Shown: positions 34,169 to 44,127, counted from the stretch's first letter. The stretch is DNA of 64,000 nt from Butyrivibrio sp. M55 (GCF_900116865.1 NZ_FPCD01000007.1:1-64000); one strand, 5' to 3'. Notes: generated from the letters alone by a model not told the origin. A program made the numbers and translations.

Positions 34169-35986
34169 ATGACAAGAAGAAATACAAGACGAAGACCAAG
34201 CCCCAATTCCAGAAGGAGATCCGGGTCCAGATCAAGATCCAGAAGAGGATCTCGCAGAAGACCAAGAAGGAGATTCAATCCGGCGGTTTTTATAATCGCC
34301 CTTATTTTAATTTTAGGAGCAGTTTTCGTAGTTCAAAGTGGCGAAGATTTAGAGTCACTTGCTCATATGTTTTCATATAGTAATAAAAAAGCAGATCTCA
34401 AAGCCTATTTTGACATAAAGGGCAAAGATGATGTAGCGATCGTACTTGGTGATGAGTACATAGAGAAAAGAGCAAAGCTCTGGGACGGCGAGTATTACGT
34501 AGACCTTGAAGTTATTCGTAACAACATTAATCCTAAGTTCTACTACAGTAAAGAAGACGGTACGCTGAAGTATACAACTCCGGATACCATCATTACATCG
34601 AATATAGGTGAAAATACCTGGACCGATTCAAAAGGCGGTTCGGGCGAAGAGAAGTTTGTTATTTCCAAAGAGGGAGATGATACCCTCTATGTTGCGCTTG
34701 ATTATGTAAAACAATACAGTAATTTTGCTTATGAAGCGTTTACAGAGCCAAATCACATTCAGCTGACCGCAAAATGGGATGAAGAGGCTGTTGCTACTAT
34801 TGCAAGAAAGACTGACCTTAGAGTAAAGGGCGGTCCTAAGAGTGATGTCATCAGAAAGCTGAATAAAGGCGAGGATGTAGTACTTCTTGAAGAGTTTGAA
34901 AATTGGGTTAAGGTAAAGAGTGCCGATTCATTTATCGGTTATATTGAGAAAAAGAAACTTAAGGATCCCAGAAAAGTTACTCCCGATCCTGTTACTGATT
35001 ATCAGGAGCCTGAATATACAAGAATCAAGAAAGATCAGCTGATCAATCTCGGATTCCATTGTATCGGATCTGAAGCAGGCAATGCTACGCTTACGGATTA
35101 TCTTGCCAATACAAAGGGGCTTAACGTAATTGCACCACAGTGGCTCTATATTGCAGAGGCGGATGGTACTGTAGGAAGTATCGGTTCAGCTGATTATGTC
35201 AAGCAAGCTCATGAAGCCGGAATGGATGTGTGGGTAGTATTTGATGACATGAGAAATAAGGAAGGCTTTAAGCTTATGGATCTTCTTCCTTATGCAGAGA
35301 AGAGAGCTAAGATTATAAAGGAAGCTTTGGCACAGGTTACTCTTTTGGGAGCGGATGGCTTAAACCTTGACTTTGAGAGTATTATACAAGAAGAGAAATC
35401 ACAGCCGTTTATTGAGTTCGTAAGAGAAATGTCAATCGCGTGTAGATCACAGGGAATAGTTTTCTCTATAGATAACTATTATCCTATCTACAATAAGTTT
35501 ATGAACATAAAAGAACAGGGAATAGTTGCCGATTATATCGTATTGATGGGATATGATGAGCATACTGACGGAAGTGCTGAGCCCGGACCTGTTGCGTCCA
35601 TTGGATTTGTTGAGCAGGGTATGGATCTGGTACTTCAGGATGTGGATCCTTCTAAGGTAATTAACGCAGTACCTTTCTATTGTCGTGCTTGGAAGGAATC
35701 GGACGGAAAATATAACAGTGTTGTTCAACATATGAATAATGTGCAGGATTTCCTTTCTACCAATGGAATATCGGTTTCTTGGGATGAAGAAACAGGCCAG
35801 AATTACGGCGAAGGAACTTCAAAAGATGGCACTAATTATAAAATCTGGGTGGAAGATACCCAGTCTCTGGCAAAGAAGCTTGAAGCAATGAAAGCAAGAA
35901 ATCTTGCCGGAGTCGCAGAGTGGGCAATCGGATTTGAAACAAGTGAAGCCTGGGATGTGATCGCAAGTTATACAGAGGGACAGTAA
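34169..35986 (+). CDS. Membrane-anchored SH3b plus GH18-type glycoside hydrolase
   Basis: A 605-aa exported protein. Residues 1-37 are extremely Arg/Ser-rich, followed by a transmembrane anchor (~38-58). A strand-rich region (~80-205) precedes a bacterial SH3 domain (~208-272, LRVKGGPKSDVIRKLNKGE). The C-terminal 310 residues are GH18-like with the catalytic GADGLNLDFESI (DxxxDxE, Glu at about 403) and LMGYDEH. Relatives (YaaH/SleL-like) cleave N-acetylglucosamine links in peptidoglycan. The basic head probably lies in the cytoplasm. Function is inferred from family. Confidence 0.85.
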   Translation: MTRRNTRRRPSPNSRRRSGSRSRSRRGSRRRPRRRFNPAVFIIALILILGAVFVVQSGEDLESLAHMFSYSNKKADLKAYFDIKGKDDVAIVLGDEYIEKRAKLWDGEYYVDLEVIRNNINPKFYYSKEDGTLKYTTPDTIITSNIGENTWTDSKGGSGEEKFVISKEGDDTLYVALDYVKQYSNFAYEAFTEPNHIQLTAKWDEEAVATIARKTDLRVKGGPKSDVIRKLNKGEDVVLLEEFENWVKVKSADSFIGYIEKKKLKDPRKVTPDPVTDYQEPEYTRIKKDQLINLGFHCIGSEAGNATLTDYLANTKGLNVIAPQWLYIAEADGTVGSIGSADYVKQAHEAGMDVWVVFDDMRNKEGFKLMDLLPYAEKRAKIIKEALAQVTLLGADGLNLDFESIIQEEKSQPFIEFVREMSIACRSQGIVFSIDNYYPIYNKFMNIKEQGIVADYIVLMGYDEHTDGSAEPGPVASIGFVEQGMDLVLQDVDPSKVINAVPFYCRAWKESDGKYNSVVQHMNNVQDFLSTNGISVSWDEETGQNYGEGTSKDGTNYKIWVEDTQSLAKKLEAMKARNLAGVAEWAIGFETSEAWDVIASYTEGQ

Positions 35987-35987
35987 G

Positions 35988-37046
35988 TTGGAAACTGAGC
36001 TGGTAGTAATAGATGAGAATAATATCAATGCCGAGGCTGAGAAGGCGATAAGGCATGCCGGAGAGATCATAAAACGCGGCGGACTTGTAGCATTTCCGAC
36101 TGAGACAGTATATGGTCTGGGCGGAGATGCCCTTAACCCCGAATCTTCAAAAAAGATATATGCGGCTAAGGGAAGACCGTCTGACAATCCGCTTATAGTC
36201 CATGTTGCAGATATAAAAGACCTCGAACTTATAACAGAGGGAGTCTCGGAAGCGGCAAGAAAGCTTGCTGACGCGTATTGGCCGGGCCCTCTTACCATGA
36301 TAATGAATAAAAGCGACAAGGTACCGCTTGAAACAACAGGCGGACTTGGTACGGTAGCTATCAGAATGCCGAACAACAAGATCGCGCTTGAGCTTATTAA
36401 GGCTTCAGGCGGATATATTGCGGCACCGAGCGCAAATACGTCGGGACGCCCAAGTCCTACGGTTGCTAGATACTGTGTAGAAGACCTTGACGGCAAGATA
36501 GATATGATAATCGACGGCGGACAAGTAGGAATAGGACTTGAGTCTACGATTGTCGACCTTACATCCGATGTTCCAATGATCTTAAGACCGGGATATATAA
36601 CTGCGGATATGATAGAGAAGGTACTGGGCAAGGTCAGCATAGATAAGACTATCATAGACAGTTCTTCGACACTTAAGCCCAAGGCGCCGGGAATGAAGTA
36701 CAAACACTACGCACCAAAGGGAACTCTTACTATAGTAAGCGGACCTCAGGACAAGGTTGTCGAATATATAAACGGCGAGACCGATAAGGCAAAGAAAGAA
36801 GGCAAGAGGACCGGAGTAATAGGGACCGATTCAACGACTTCTTTATACAAGGCTGATACAGTAAAGAGCCTTGGAAAAAGAGAAGATGAAAATACAATAG
36901 CGCATGAACTTTTCAAGGCACTCAGAGAATTTGACGATGAAGGCGTAGATGTTATGTTTTCTGAATCATTTGATGACAGCGGAATAGGACAGGCAATTAT
37001 GAACAGGCTCTTAAAAGCCGCAGGACATAATGTGGTATCCTTATAA
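35988..37046 (+). CDS. L-threonylcarbamoyladenylate synthase, Sua5 type
   Basis: A 352-aa enzyme making threonylcarbamoyl-AMP from Thr, bicarbonate and ATP for the t6A37 modification of ANN-decoding tRNAs. The YrdC domain spans ~15-210 (GGLVAFPTETVYGLGGDA, KGRPSDNPLIVHV, RMPNNKIALELI, APSANTSGRPSPT), then a Sua5 domain (PGMKYKHYAPKG onward). The start is TTG 35988, one nt after the GH18 stop, with GAGGG upstream; no in-frame ATG is nearby. Sua5-type (two-domain) rather than short TsaC. Confidence 0.93.
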   Translation: METELVVIDENNINAEAEKAIRHAGEIIKRGGLVAFPTETVYGLGGDALNPESSKKIYAAKGRPSDNPLIVHVADIKDLELITEGVSEAARKLADAYWPGPLTMIMNKSDKVPLETTGGLGTVAIRMPNNKIALELIKASGGYIAAPSANTSGRPSPTVARYCVEDLDGKIDMIIDGGQVGIGLESTIVDLTSDVPMILRPGYITADMIEKVLGKVSIDKTIIDSSSTLKPKAPGMKYKHYAPKGTLTIVSGPQDKVVEYINGETDKAKKEGKRTGVIGTDSTTSLYKADTVKSLGKREDENTIAHELFKALREFDDEGVDVMFSESFDDSGIGQAIMNRLLKAAGHNVVSL

Positions 37047-37057
37047 AGGATTTGTAT

Positions 37058-37063
37058 TATAAT
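37058..37063 (+). promoter_or_regulatory. Probable -10 of the rpiB-upp-deaminase operon
   Basis: TATAAT lies 70 nt before rpiB, without a clear -35. A GAGAAC/GTTCTC hairpin (37079-37084 with 37101-37106) follows in the leader. Confidence 0.4.
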
Positions 37064-37133
37064 ATGATATAGAGCTACGAGAACAGCCTATGATTGGGTA
37101 GTTCTCATATCATTACGAAAAGAGGAAACAGGC

Positions 37134-37562
37134 ATGATAGCACTTGGAAGTGATCACGGCGGATTTGACCTTAAAGAGGTTGTAAAAGAGCATTTGCAGA
37201 AAAGAGGATTCGAGGTAAAGGATTTTGGTACTTATAACAAAGAATCCTGCGATTATCCCGAATTTGGAAGAGCGGCAGCAGAGGCTGTAGCGAGCGGAGA
37301 ATGCGAAAAAGGCATTGTAATCTGCACTACCGGAATTGGAATTTCGATTGTGGCAAATAAAGTCAAAGGCGTAAGATGTGCACTTTGCTCAGAGACAACA
37401 TCAGCCAGACTTACAAGAGAACACAATGATGCTAATATGCTTGCAATGGGTGGCGGACTCGTAGGAGATTTGCTTGCTCTTGAGATAGTTGATACATTCC
37501 TTGATACGGAATTTTCTAATATGGAGAAACACAGTCGCAGAATTTCCAAAATTGAGGAATAA
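37134..37562 (+). CDS. rpiB: Ribose-5-phosphate isomerase B
   Basis: A 142-aa RpiB/LacAB family isomerase that interconverts ribose-5-P and ribulose-5-P. Motifs: MIALGSDHGGFDLKE, DYPEFGRAAAEAV, and the catalytic Cys in CTTGIGISIVANK (about residue 64), then NMLAMGG. It feeds the pentose phosphates used by phosphoketolase and PRPP synthetase. First of a three-gene operon. Confidence 0.95.
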   Translation: MIALGSDHGGFDLKEVVKEHLQKRGFEVKDFGTYNKESCDYPEFGRAAAEAVASGECEKGIVICTTGIGISIVANKVKGVRCALCSETTSARLTREHNDANMLAMGGGLVGDLLALEIVDTFLDTEFSNMEKHSRRISKIEE

Positions 37563-37595
37563 CTTATGGGGGACTCTTTACGCTAGGAGGACAGC

Positions 37596-38225
37596 ATGGG
37601 AAAAGTAGTAATTATGGATCATCCTTTGATCCAGCATAAGATAGGTTATATCAGAAGAATTGATACGGGAACAAAAGACTTCAGACAGACAATAAGCGAG
37701 ATTGCAATGCTTATCTGTTATGAAGCAACAAGAGAACTTCAGTTACATGATGTTGAGATTGAAACACCTATATGCAAGACAACCGTTAAGGAACTAAAGG
37801 GCAGAAAACTCTGCGTAGTTCCTATTTTGCGTGCAGGTCTTGGAATGGTGGACGGAATGCTTGCGCTTATTCCTGCGGCTAAGGTTGGGCATATCGGACT
37901 TTACAGAGATCCCGAGACACTTAAGCCTGTAGAGTATTATTGCAAGATGCCTGCAGATGTTTCGGAGAGAGAAATATTTGTGGTAGACCCTATGCTTGCG
38001 ACAGGCGGATCTTCTGTTGCAGCTATAAATATGCTTAAAGAAAAGGGATGTAAACACATTCATTTCATGTGTATAATCGCTGCTCCCGAGGGACTTAAGG
38101 CGATGCAGGAAGCACATCCCGATGTAGACATATATGTAGGCTCTTTGGATGAAAAGCTAAATGAACACGGCTATATCGTTCCTGGACTCGGAGATGCCGG
38201 TGACAGAATTTTCGGAACCAAATAA
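37596..38225 (+). CDS. upp: Uracil phosphoribosyltransferase
   Basis: A 209-aa enzyme that converts uracil and PRPP to UMP. Recognised by [30 protein letters not shown], the PRPP-binding [15 protein letters not shown] (about 129-143) and the uracil loop [11 protein letters not shown] at the end. Length is standard. AGGAGG precedes the ATG; it is 33 nt after rpiB and 9 nt before the deaminase gene. Confidence 0.97.
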   Translation: MGKVVIMDHPLIQHKIGYIRRIDTGTKDFRQTISEIAMLICYEATRELQLHDVEIETPICKTTVKELKGRKLCVVPILRAGLGMVDGMLALIPAAKVGHIGLYRDPETLKPVEYYCKMPADVSEREIFVVDPMLATGGSSVAAINMLKEKGCKHIHFMCIIAAPEGLKAMQEAHPDVDIYVGSLDEKLNEHGYIVPGLGDAGDRIFGTK

Positions 38226-38234
38226 GGAGCAGAC

Positions 38235-38717
38235 ATGAAGAGAGAAGACTATATATCATGGGATGAGTATTTCATGGGAGTTGCCAAGCTTGCGGCTATG
38301 AGGTCAAAAGATCCGAATACGCAGGTTGGCAGTTGCATAGTCAGTGAGGATAACAACATTCTTTCCATGGGATACAACGGATTTCCTAAGGGGTGTTCGG
38401 ATGAGGATTTTCCCTGGGAACGTGACGGAGAGGATGAACTTTCCACGAAGTATCCTTTTGTTACGCACAGTGAGCTTAACGCCATTTTGAACTACAGAGG
38501 CGGAAGCCTTGTCGGCGCTAAGATTTATGTATCTCTTTTCCCTTGTAATGAGTGTGCGAAAGCAATCATTCAGGCCGGGATAAAGACGGTTGTATATGAC
38601 AGCGACAAATACGAATCTTCTGCAACAACGCGTGCTTCAAAGAAAATGTTTGATGCAGCGGGCGTAAGATATTATAAATATGAGCGAAGCGGAAGAGATA
38701 TAAAAATTACTATTTGA
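38235..38717 (+). CDS. Deoxycytidylate (dCMP) deaminase
   Basis: A 160-aa zinc deaminase (ComEB-like) that makes dUMP for thymidylate synthesis. Motifs: RSKDPNTQVGSCIV, GYNGFPKGCSDEDFPW, the catalytic HSE in THSELNAILN and the zinc ligands in FPCNECAKAI. GGAGCAG precedes the ATG. It shares the pyrimidine-salvage theme with upp upstream. Confidence 0.93.
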   Translation: MKREDYISWDEYFMGVAKLAAMRSKDPNTQVGSCIVSEDNNILSMGYNGFPKGCSDEDFPWERDGEDELSTKYPFVTHSELNAILNYRGGSLVGAKIYVSLFPCNECAKAIIQAGIKTVVYDSDKYESSATTRASKKMFDAAGVRYYKYERSGRDIKITI

Positions 38718-38730
38718 TTAAGAATGGTAT

Positions 38731-39927
38731 ATGAGAAAAGTCGGGGTTAGGGGTAAATCAACTAAAAAGTTCGGAATGCTCTTTTCTCTTATGGCATCGA
38801 TCATGGCAGCTATCTTGCTGGGCCTGTCGATGTCTCCTATTTCGTATGCCACGGAATCTACCAAGAAACAGCTTCAGGATGCAAAAGACAGAAAAGCCCA
38901 ATCAGAAAATGAATTAGATACCAAGAAAAAAGATATTGAAGAGATGAACGAGGAAAAGTCATCTTTGCAAGGTCAGCTTAATACGCTCAATACACAGCTT
39001 AGCGAAGTAAGTAACAATCTGGAACAGATTGAGGAACAGATAGGAAGCAAAGAAAATGAGATTGAGAATACGCTGGCAGAACTTGACGCTGCAAAGCAGG
39101 ATCAGGAGAACCAGTATGTTTCCATGAAGAAGCGTATTCAGTTTATCTATGAGAAGCAGAACTTCATGGTAATGGAGATGGTTTTCGGCTTCAGTAATTT
39201 TTCGGATTTTCTCAATCAGAATCAGTATATTGAGCAGCTTACTTCCTATGACAGAAGGAAACTTACGGAATATATTCAGATAAAAGAGCTGATCGAGGAA
39301 AAAGAGGAAACTCTTGAGAGCGAGAAAGAGCAGCTTGATATTTATCATGCCAAACAACAGGCTGAACAAAGCAGAGTTGCGGGACTCGTGAGCCAGACTT
39401 CGGGAACAATTCAGCAGTATGCAAATGATATTTCTGACGCGGAAGCAAAGGCTGAGGAGATTGAAGCACAGATAAAAGCGCAGGAAGAAGATATAAAGCA
39501 GCTCGAAGCAAAACTTGCGGAAGAGATGCGACTTTCCAAATTGGCAGCGGCATCTACATGGAGAGATATTTCGGAAGTAACGTTTGCCGAAGGGGACAGG
39601 TATCTGCTTGCAAACCTCATATATTGTGAAGCAGGAGCAGAACCTTACGAGGGAAAGGTTGCAGTAGGTGCGGTCGTGATAAACAGGGTGCTTAGTTCTG
39701 TTTATCCGGATACAGTTGTTGGTGTGATTTACCAGAATAGGCAGTTTTCGCCTGTTGCGAGCGGAAGACTTGCTCTTGCACTTGCTGAAGGGCGTGCTAC
39801 CGCATCATGTTTTCAGGCAGCGGATGAGGCCATGAAAGGCTATTCGAATGTCGGAAACTGCGTATATTTCAGAACTCCTATTCCCGGTCTTTCGGGACGT
39901 AATATCGGAGGACATGTATTTTACTGA
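38731..39927 (+). CDS. Secreted coiled-coil cell-wall hydrolase, SleB/CwlJ domain
   Basis: A 398-aa exported protein. Signal peptide with a hydrophobic core ~16-36 and likely cleavage after ISYA. A PcsB-like coiled coil spans ~40-270, interrupted by a hydrophobic FSNFSDFLNQNQYIEQL segment as in amidase activators. The C-terminal ~125 residues form a SleB/CwlJ hydrolase_2 domain (ANLIYCEAGAEPYEGKVAVGAVVINRV, GNCVYF). Such enzymes cleave peptidoglycan; the coiled coil may be under FtsEX-type control (inference). The ribosome site is weak. It converges with the DUF402 gene with a 7-nt overlap. Confidence 0.85.
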   Translation: MRKVGVRGKSTKKFGMLFSLMASIMAAILLGLSMSPISYATESTKKQLQDAKDRKAQSENELDTKKKDIEEMNEEKSSLQGQLNTLNTQLSEVSNNLEQIEEQIGSKENEIENTLAELDAAKQDQENQYVSMKKRIQFIYEKQNFMVMEMVFGFSNFSDFLNQNQYIEQLTSYDRRKLTEYIQIKELIEEKEETLESEKEQLDIYHAKQQAEQSRVAGLVSQTSGTIQQYANDISDAEAKAEEIEAQIKAQEEDIKQLEAKLAEEMRLSKLAAASTWRDISEVTFAEGDRYLLANLIYCEAGAEPYEGKVAVGAVVINRVLSSVYPDTVVGVIYQNRQFSPVASGRLALALAEGRATASCFQAADEAMKGYSNVGNCVYFRTPIPGLSGRNIGGHVFY

Positions 39928-40412
39928 TCTTGCCCGGATATAATTTCTTCTATGGGCGCTGTCAGTGAAGATATGCCATTTTCGTAGATTTCGTTAAGGA
40001 GTCTGTTCAGAGAGAGCAGGCTTTTTTTGAGCAAAGACTCGTTGATTAGCTTTTTTTCAAAAGCTTCGGATAATTCATCAAGATCGTCAATCTTCATCTT
40101 GCCATCGGGAAAGATTATGACATCGGCAAGAAGATCGATCACGGTAAGTGTATTGGACTTTGTATCGCGGTCATAGGTTATGATGTCAAAGTACCAGCGC
40201 GAAAGTGTGTTGTCGGCTTTGAGAAATTTGCTGATCTTGTAGCCCTCTTTGAAGTAATAGCAGGAATATCCGTTGCATATATCAGATCTTTTTTTGAGAG
40301 CTTTCCATTTGGTGATCATGACAGACTCGTCAAGCTTAAGAATCTCGTCATCCTTAAGTTCAACGCATTCGTCTGGTATGAAACGTTTTCGATATAGAAC
40401 AGGATAATTCAT
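39921..40412 (-). CDS. DUF402 family protein
   Basis: A 163-aa soluble protein of the DUF402 (FAU-1/RNase-associated) family: ISKFLKADNTLSRWYFDII, VIDLLADVIIFPDGKMKIDDLDEL. Related proteins include nucleotide phosphatases and RNA-binding factors, but this member is untested. ATG 40412 follows GGAAAGGA; the further in-frame ATG at 40427 lacks a site. Confidence 0.8.
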   Translation of the reverse strand: MNYPVLYRKRFIPDECVELKDDEILKLDESVMITKWKALKKRSDICNGYSCYYFKEGYKISKFLKADNTLSRWYFDIITYDRDTKSNTLTVIDLLADVIIFPDGKMKIDDLDELSEAFEKKLINESLLKKSLLSLNRLLNEIYENGISSLTAPIEEIISGQDQ

Positions 40413-40479
40413 ATTTTTCCTTTCCATATTGATGATTATATTATGAAAATATTACTATTATTAAATTTGAAAGTCAATT

Positions 40480-43203
40480 ATGCGTGATAATACTATCAAA
40501 AAAACAACTATTAAAATTGCATATTTTTTCGGCCTTCTGATCATTTCAATATTTGTGATCAGTAAGTTGTCTAACATCGATAAGGCTGATATGACCGCTA
40601 AGATGTCTCCGGCATCGCTTCCTGTCATAACCGTGCAGAGCGGCGACAAAGAGGTTAATCCTCTTCACGGATATCTGTCGGAGGTTAACGCCAACTATGT
40701 AAGGGGAACGGTTTGGCCGATAAATGCGGACCGTACCATGTCTTTTAAGATCAATACTTTTGGTCAGAAGATATCAAATGTGGGATTTGAGCTTAGAAAT
40801 ATCGGTAAGGACAACAGACTTATTGCCGATGAGGATCAGACTGAATTCAAAGAGCATGATAATACCATTGATTGTAAGATTCAGCTTGCGCCTGTTGCGG
40901 ACCTTATTTTGTCCGGAAGAGAGTATATGCTTGTCATAAAGGTTGAGGTCAATAATGCTGTGGCAAAGTACTATACAAGGATTGTCTGGACGGAAGAAGA
41001 TGAGACTAGATACAACATCGACAACGAGATAGACTTTATAACAGGCTTTTCCGAAGCTACGTTTGACAGGGAAAAAGCAAAAGCTGAATATGCGAAGTAC
41101 CTTGAGACAGATAAAGATAAAGAGAAGAATGATACTTTTTCCAGAGTTAATCTGCACAGCAGCTTCGATCAGGTAACGTGGGGAACTCTTCTTGATAAGA
41201 GTACTGTGGATACCAAGGGCAAGAATAATAACGGTCTGGGAAAAGATAAGGATAAAGAAGAGGAGACGGTTGATGTCAGGATTACCGATCATACCAAACC
41301 TCAGATATATGTAAATGATATCCAGAGTGATGTCGGAACTTATAAGCTTCAGTACAGAGTGACCACTCAGGAAGGTGATGACAACAGATTATATAATGTC
41401 ACGGAAGTTTATAGGGTAAAGTGGACCAAGAAGAGGCCGTTCATTTTGAATTTCGAAAGAAAAATGAACTGCATTTTTGATACGTCTTCTTATTCTGTAG
41501 GTAAGAATTCAATTACGCTGGGAATCTGTGAACCGGATTTTGAATTTAAGGAAAGCGGCGGAGTAAGCGAAGGCGGAAGTGTATTTGCATTTGTAAGCGA
41601 GAACAGGCTTTTTTCCTATAACAATGTAGATGGCCGTCTTGCGTATATTTTCGGATTTTATGACAAAGAGAATGACGACATAAGAGCCAACTGGGATAAC
41701 AACAAGGTAAAGATCCTTAATGTGGATGAAGACGGAGATGTGCGTTTTGTTGTTGCCGGCTACATGAACAGAGGTATACATGAAGGAAGAGTCGGTATAG
41801 CGGTGTATAACTACAGTGCTTCATTAAATGCTGTGGAAGAGCAGGTATTTATTGAATGCGGACAGGCTGCGGAAATCCTTGAAGATTGCGTGGATACACT
41901 TGCTTACGTAAATGACAGCAACACGCTTTATATAATGCTTGATCAGAATATCTATGAGGTTAATCTCGCAGACAGAACTTATAATCTTGTCGTTGAAGAT
42001 ATAGGTGCAGGATCGTATAAGATTTCGGAATCAGAGGGAACCATTGCATGGCAGGGAGATGATCTGACCAGATTTGATGTAATGAATCTTGATACGAAAG
42101 TAAAAGAAGAGATAACAGCTGAAAATGGCGAAAAGGTAATCCTTATGGGATTTAGGGGCGAAGATTTTGTCTATGGATTCGTAAGGGCTGAAGATGTAGC
42201 TAAGGATCAGCTGGGTAATCCTTTATATCTGATGTATAGAATACAGGTTCATAACATGGCGGCTCTGCAGGAAGGCAGCAAGCCTTTGGATGACAGAGAG
42301 GTGCCGAGTGAATACGGCTATGTAACGGGTATTAAGAAAATCGGTAAGCAGATTAATTTCTATTCTGTGAAAAAGAATGAAAACGGCGAATACGAGAGTA
42401 CTGATGAACTTGGAATGGAGAATGAGTATGTTTTCAATTATACTCAGGAGGACAAAGAGGTCAGAAACAAAGTAACTCAGGTTGCGGTTGATGAGTATGA
42501 GAAGATTGTTCAGATCAGTACCAAAAATGAAATAAAGTCTAAGCAGATAAGAGTTCTTACACCTAATCAGATCTTGTTTGAAGAGAGCAGAAACGTTGAT
42601 GTGGAACTTAAACGAGATGCGGGAAAAAATCCTTTTTATTATGTATATGATATGAAAGGAAAGGCGAAAGTTTACACCGATTCTGCGAAGGCTGTTAAGG
42701 ATGCTGAGCTTAAATCCGGAGCGGTTGTCGGAGATACCAATAATTATATTTGGAGAAAAGGCGACAGACTTTCATATAACCGTATCGGTTCGCTTACAGA
42801 GAAGATAGAGAACTATGAGGGTATTACAACAAAGAATCCCACAGCGGTTTGTATCGATCTTATTTTGTATCACTATGGCGGAAGAAATGTGGATGTCGAA
42901 TCTTCGCTTGCAAGCGGAAACAGTGTTGAAGACATTTTGAGGTCGCAGTTTACCGATGCAAATATAGTTAAGCTTGACGGATGTGCGCTTGACACAGTTT
43001 TATACTACATAAGTAAGGGTCTTCCCGTAATGGCATTTTTGAATAACGATGATGCCGTATTGCTTCTTGGATATGACAATCAGAACATTGATTATCTGGA
43101 TCCGAGAGCGGGAAGAATTCAAAAGCTTGGCATGACTGATGCGAAGGATTGGTTTGCTAAAAACGGAAATCATTTCATTTCTTATGTACCTAATGAAAAA
43201 TAA
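40480..43203 (+). CDS. Large membrane-anchored protein with degenerate C39-like peptidase domain
   Basis: A 907-aa protein with one N-terminal signal anchor (~11-27) and an extracellular beta-rich body (~60-760) in which several segments read like repeated propeller strands. The C-terminal ~140 residues follow the C39-peptidase layout (NPTAVCIDLILYHYGG, GLPVMAFLNNDDAVLLLGYD, YLDPRAG). The catalytic Cys position before PTA is Lys-Asn, and the His before AVLLLGYD is Asp, so it is probably inactive. Not otherwise recognised. It may be a surface binding or processing scaffold. Confidence 0.7.
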   Translation: MRDNTIKKTTIKIAYFFGLLIISIFVISKLSNIDKADMTAKMSPASLPVITVQSGDKEVNPLHGYLSEVNANYVRGTVWPINADRTMSFKINTFGQKISNVGFELRNIGKDNRLIADEDQTEFKEHDNTIDCKIQLAPVADLILSGREYMLVIKVEVNNAVAKYYTRIVWTEEDETRYNIDNEIDFITGFSEATFDREKAKAEYAKYLETDKDKEKNDTFSRVNLHSSFDQVTWGTLLDKSTVDTKGKNNNGLGKDKDKEEETVDVRITDHTKPQIYVNDIQSDVGTYKLQYRVTTQEGDDNRLYNVTEVYRVKWTKKRPFILNFERKMNCIFDTSSYSVGKNSITLGICEPDFEFKESGGVSEGGSVFAFVSENRLFSYNNVDGRLAYIFGFYDKENDDIRANWDNNKVKILNVDEDGDVRFVVAGYMNRGIHEGRVGIAVYNYSASLNAVEEQVFIECGQAAEILEDCVDTLAYVNDSNTLYIMLDQNIYEVNLADRTYNLVVEDIGAGSYKISESEGTIAWQGDDLTRFDVMNLDTKVKEEITAENGEKVILMGFRGEDFVYGFVRAEDVAKDQLGNPLYLMYRIQVHNMAALQEGSKPLDDREVPSEYGYVTGIKKIGKQINFYSVKKNENGEYESTDELGMENEYVFNYTQEDKEVRNKVTQVAVDEYEKIVQISTKNEIKSKQIRVLTPNQILFEESRNVDVELKRDAGKNPFYYVYDMKGKAKVYTDSAKAVKDAELKSGAVVGDTNNYIWRKGDRLSYNRIGSLTEKIENYEGITTKNPTAVCIDLILYHYGGRNVDVESSLASGNSVEDILRSQFTDANIVKLDGCALDTVLYYISKGLPVMAFLNNDDAVLLLGYDNQNIDYLDPRAGRIQKLGMTDAKDWFAKNGNHFISYVPNEK

Positions 43204-43271
43204 GCAAAGTTTTCTGAAAAAACATACTTAGGACACAGGATTTTCACTTTAGTGTAGCAGAATAGCTTAAT

Positions 43272-44006
43272 ATGGCTAGGAAAAAGAAGAAAAAAACAAA
43301 ACTGACTGCACACTACAAAAAAATCATGGTGTTGCTTTCACTACTTTGCGCGGTTTATTTTTCCGTTTTTCATCCGGAATTATTACCTGATACAAGCGTT
43401 ACAAGCAGTGTAAGCGCAGAAACTGATTATTCAGGAAACGCCTCTGTAGAGGTAAATGGTAATAAACCTACATTTACCGAGGATGAGATTGTTGATCAAT
43501 CGTTTGAAAGATATGGTGAACAGGATGCTCTTGGAAGGTGTACAACAGCAGTCGCCTGTGTTGGACAGGATATTATGCCGACCGAGAAGCGCGAATCTAT
43601 TGCAAGGATTAAGCCTACAGGCTGGAAGCAAAATAAGTATCCGGGAGTTGTAAGATCAAAGCCTCCGTACTTATACAACAGATGTCACCTTATCGGATTT
43701 CAGCTGACCGGAGAGAATGACAATGACAAGAACTTCGTGACGGGAACAAGATACTTGAACGTGGATGGGATGCTTCCGTATGAGAATATGGTTGCGTCAT
43801 ATGTAAAGGAGAGTGGTAATCACGTAATGTATCGCGTTACACCTGTATTTGAAGGCGATAACCTTTTATGCAGCGGAGTCAATATCGAGGCACTGTCCGT
43901 TGAGGACGGCGGAGCAGGAATATGCTTTAATGTGTTTTGCTATAATGTTCAGCCCGGAGTAGTGCTAAATTACGCCGACGGCAGCAACTGGCTTGAAGAG
44001 ACTTAA
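43272..44006 (+). CDS. Secreted DNA/RNA non-specific endonuclease
   Basis: A 244-aa protein: a Lys-rich head and transmembrane segment (~18-33) followed by a beta-beta-alpha metal nuclease domain. The catalytic motif NRCHLIGFQLTGENDNDKNFVTG stands for the DRGH motif of EndA/NucA-type enzymes (His at about 140, Asn at about 152). It is probably anchored outside the cell, for nucleotide scavenging or DNA uptake processing. It lies 68 nt after the C39-like gene. Confidence 0.88.
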   Translation: MARKKKKKTKLTAHYKKIMVLLSLLCAVYFSVFHPELLPDTSVTSSVSAETDYSGNASVEVNGNKPTFTEDEIVDQSFERYGEQDALGRCTTAVACVGQDIMPTEKRESIARIKPTGWKQNKYPGVVRSKPPYLYNRCHLIGFQLTGENDNDKNFVTGTRYLNVDGMLPYENMVASYVKESGNHVMYRVTPVFEGDNLLCSGVNIEALSVEDGGAGICFNVFCYNVQPGVVLNYADGSNWLEET

Positions 44007-44012
44007 GATAAT

Positions 44013-44031
44013 ACTGATCGGATCAGTGTTT
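44013..44031 (+). terminator. Small hairpin after the nuclease gene
   Basis: ACTGATC (44013-44019), one G, and GATCAGT (44021-44027), then GTTTTAG. Short; may act with the stronger hairpin 40 nt on. Confidence 0.55.
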
Positions 44032-44067
44032 TAGAATTATAAAATATATAAAGAAGGAAGATATAAT

Positions 44068-44098
44068 AAAAAAGTTGGAGAATACCTCCAACTTTTTT
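44068..44098. terminator. Bidirectional terminator
   Basis: AAAAAAGTTGGAG (44068-44080) pairs with CTCCAACTTTTTT (44086-44098). It serves the nuclease gene and the convergent minus-strand LUD gene. Confidence 0.9.
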
Positions 44099-44127
44099 AA
44101 TTTATTTTTTATTTCATCTTACTGAGA

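Noticed and set aside
35819-36703. 294-codon open frame on the minus strand
   Set aside because: It lies entirely antisense to the Sua5-type gene and GH18 end, has no ribosome site and shows low-complexity Ser/Ile-rich sequence, so it is a shadow of the real genes.
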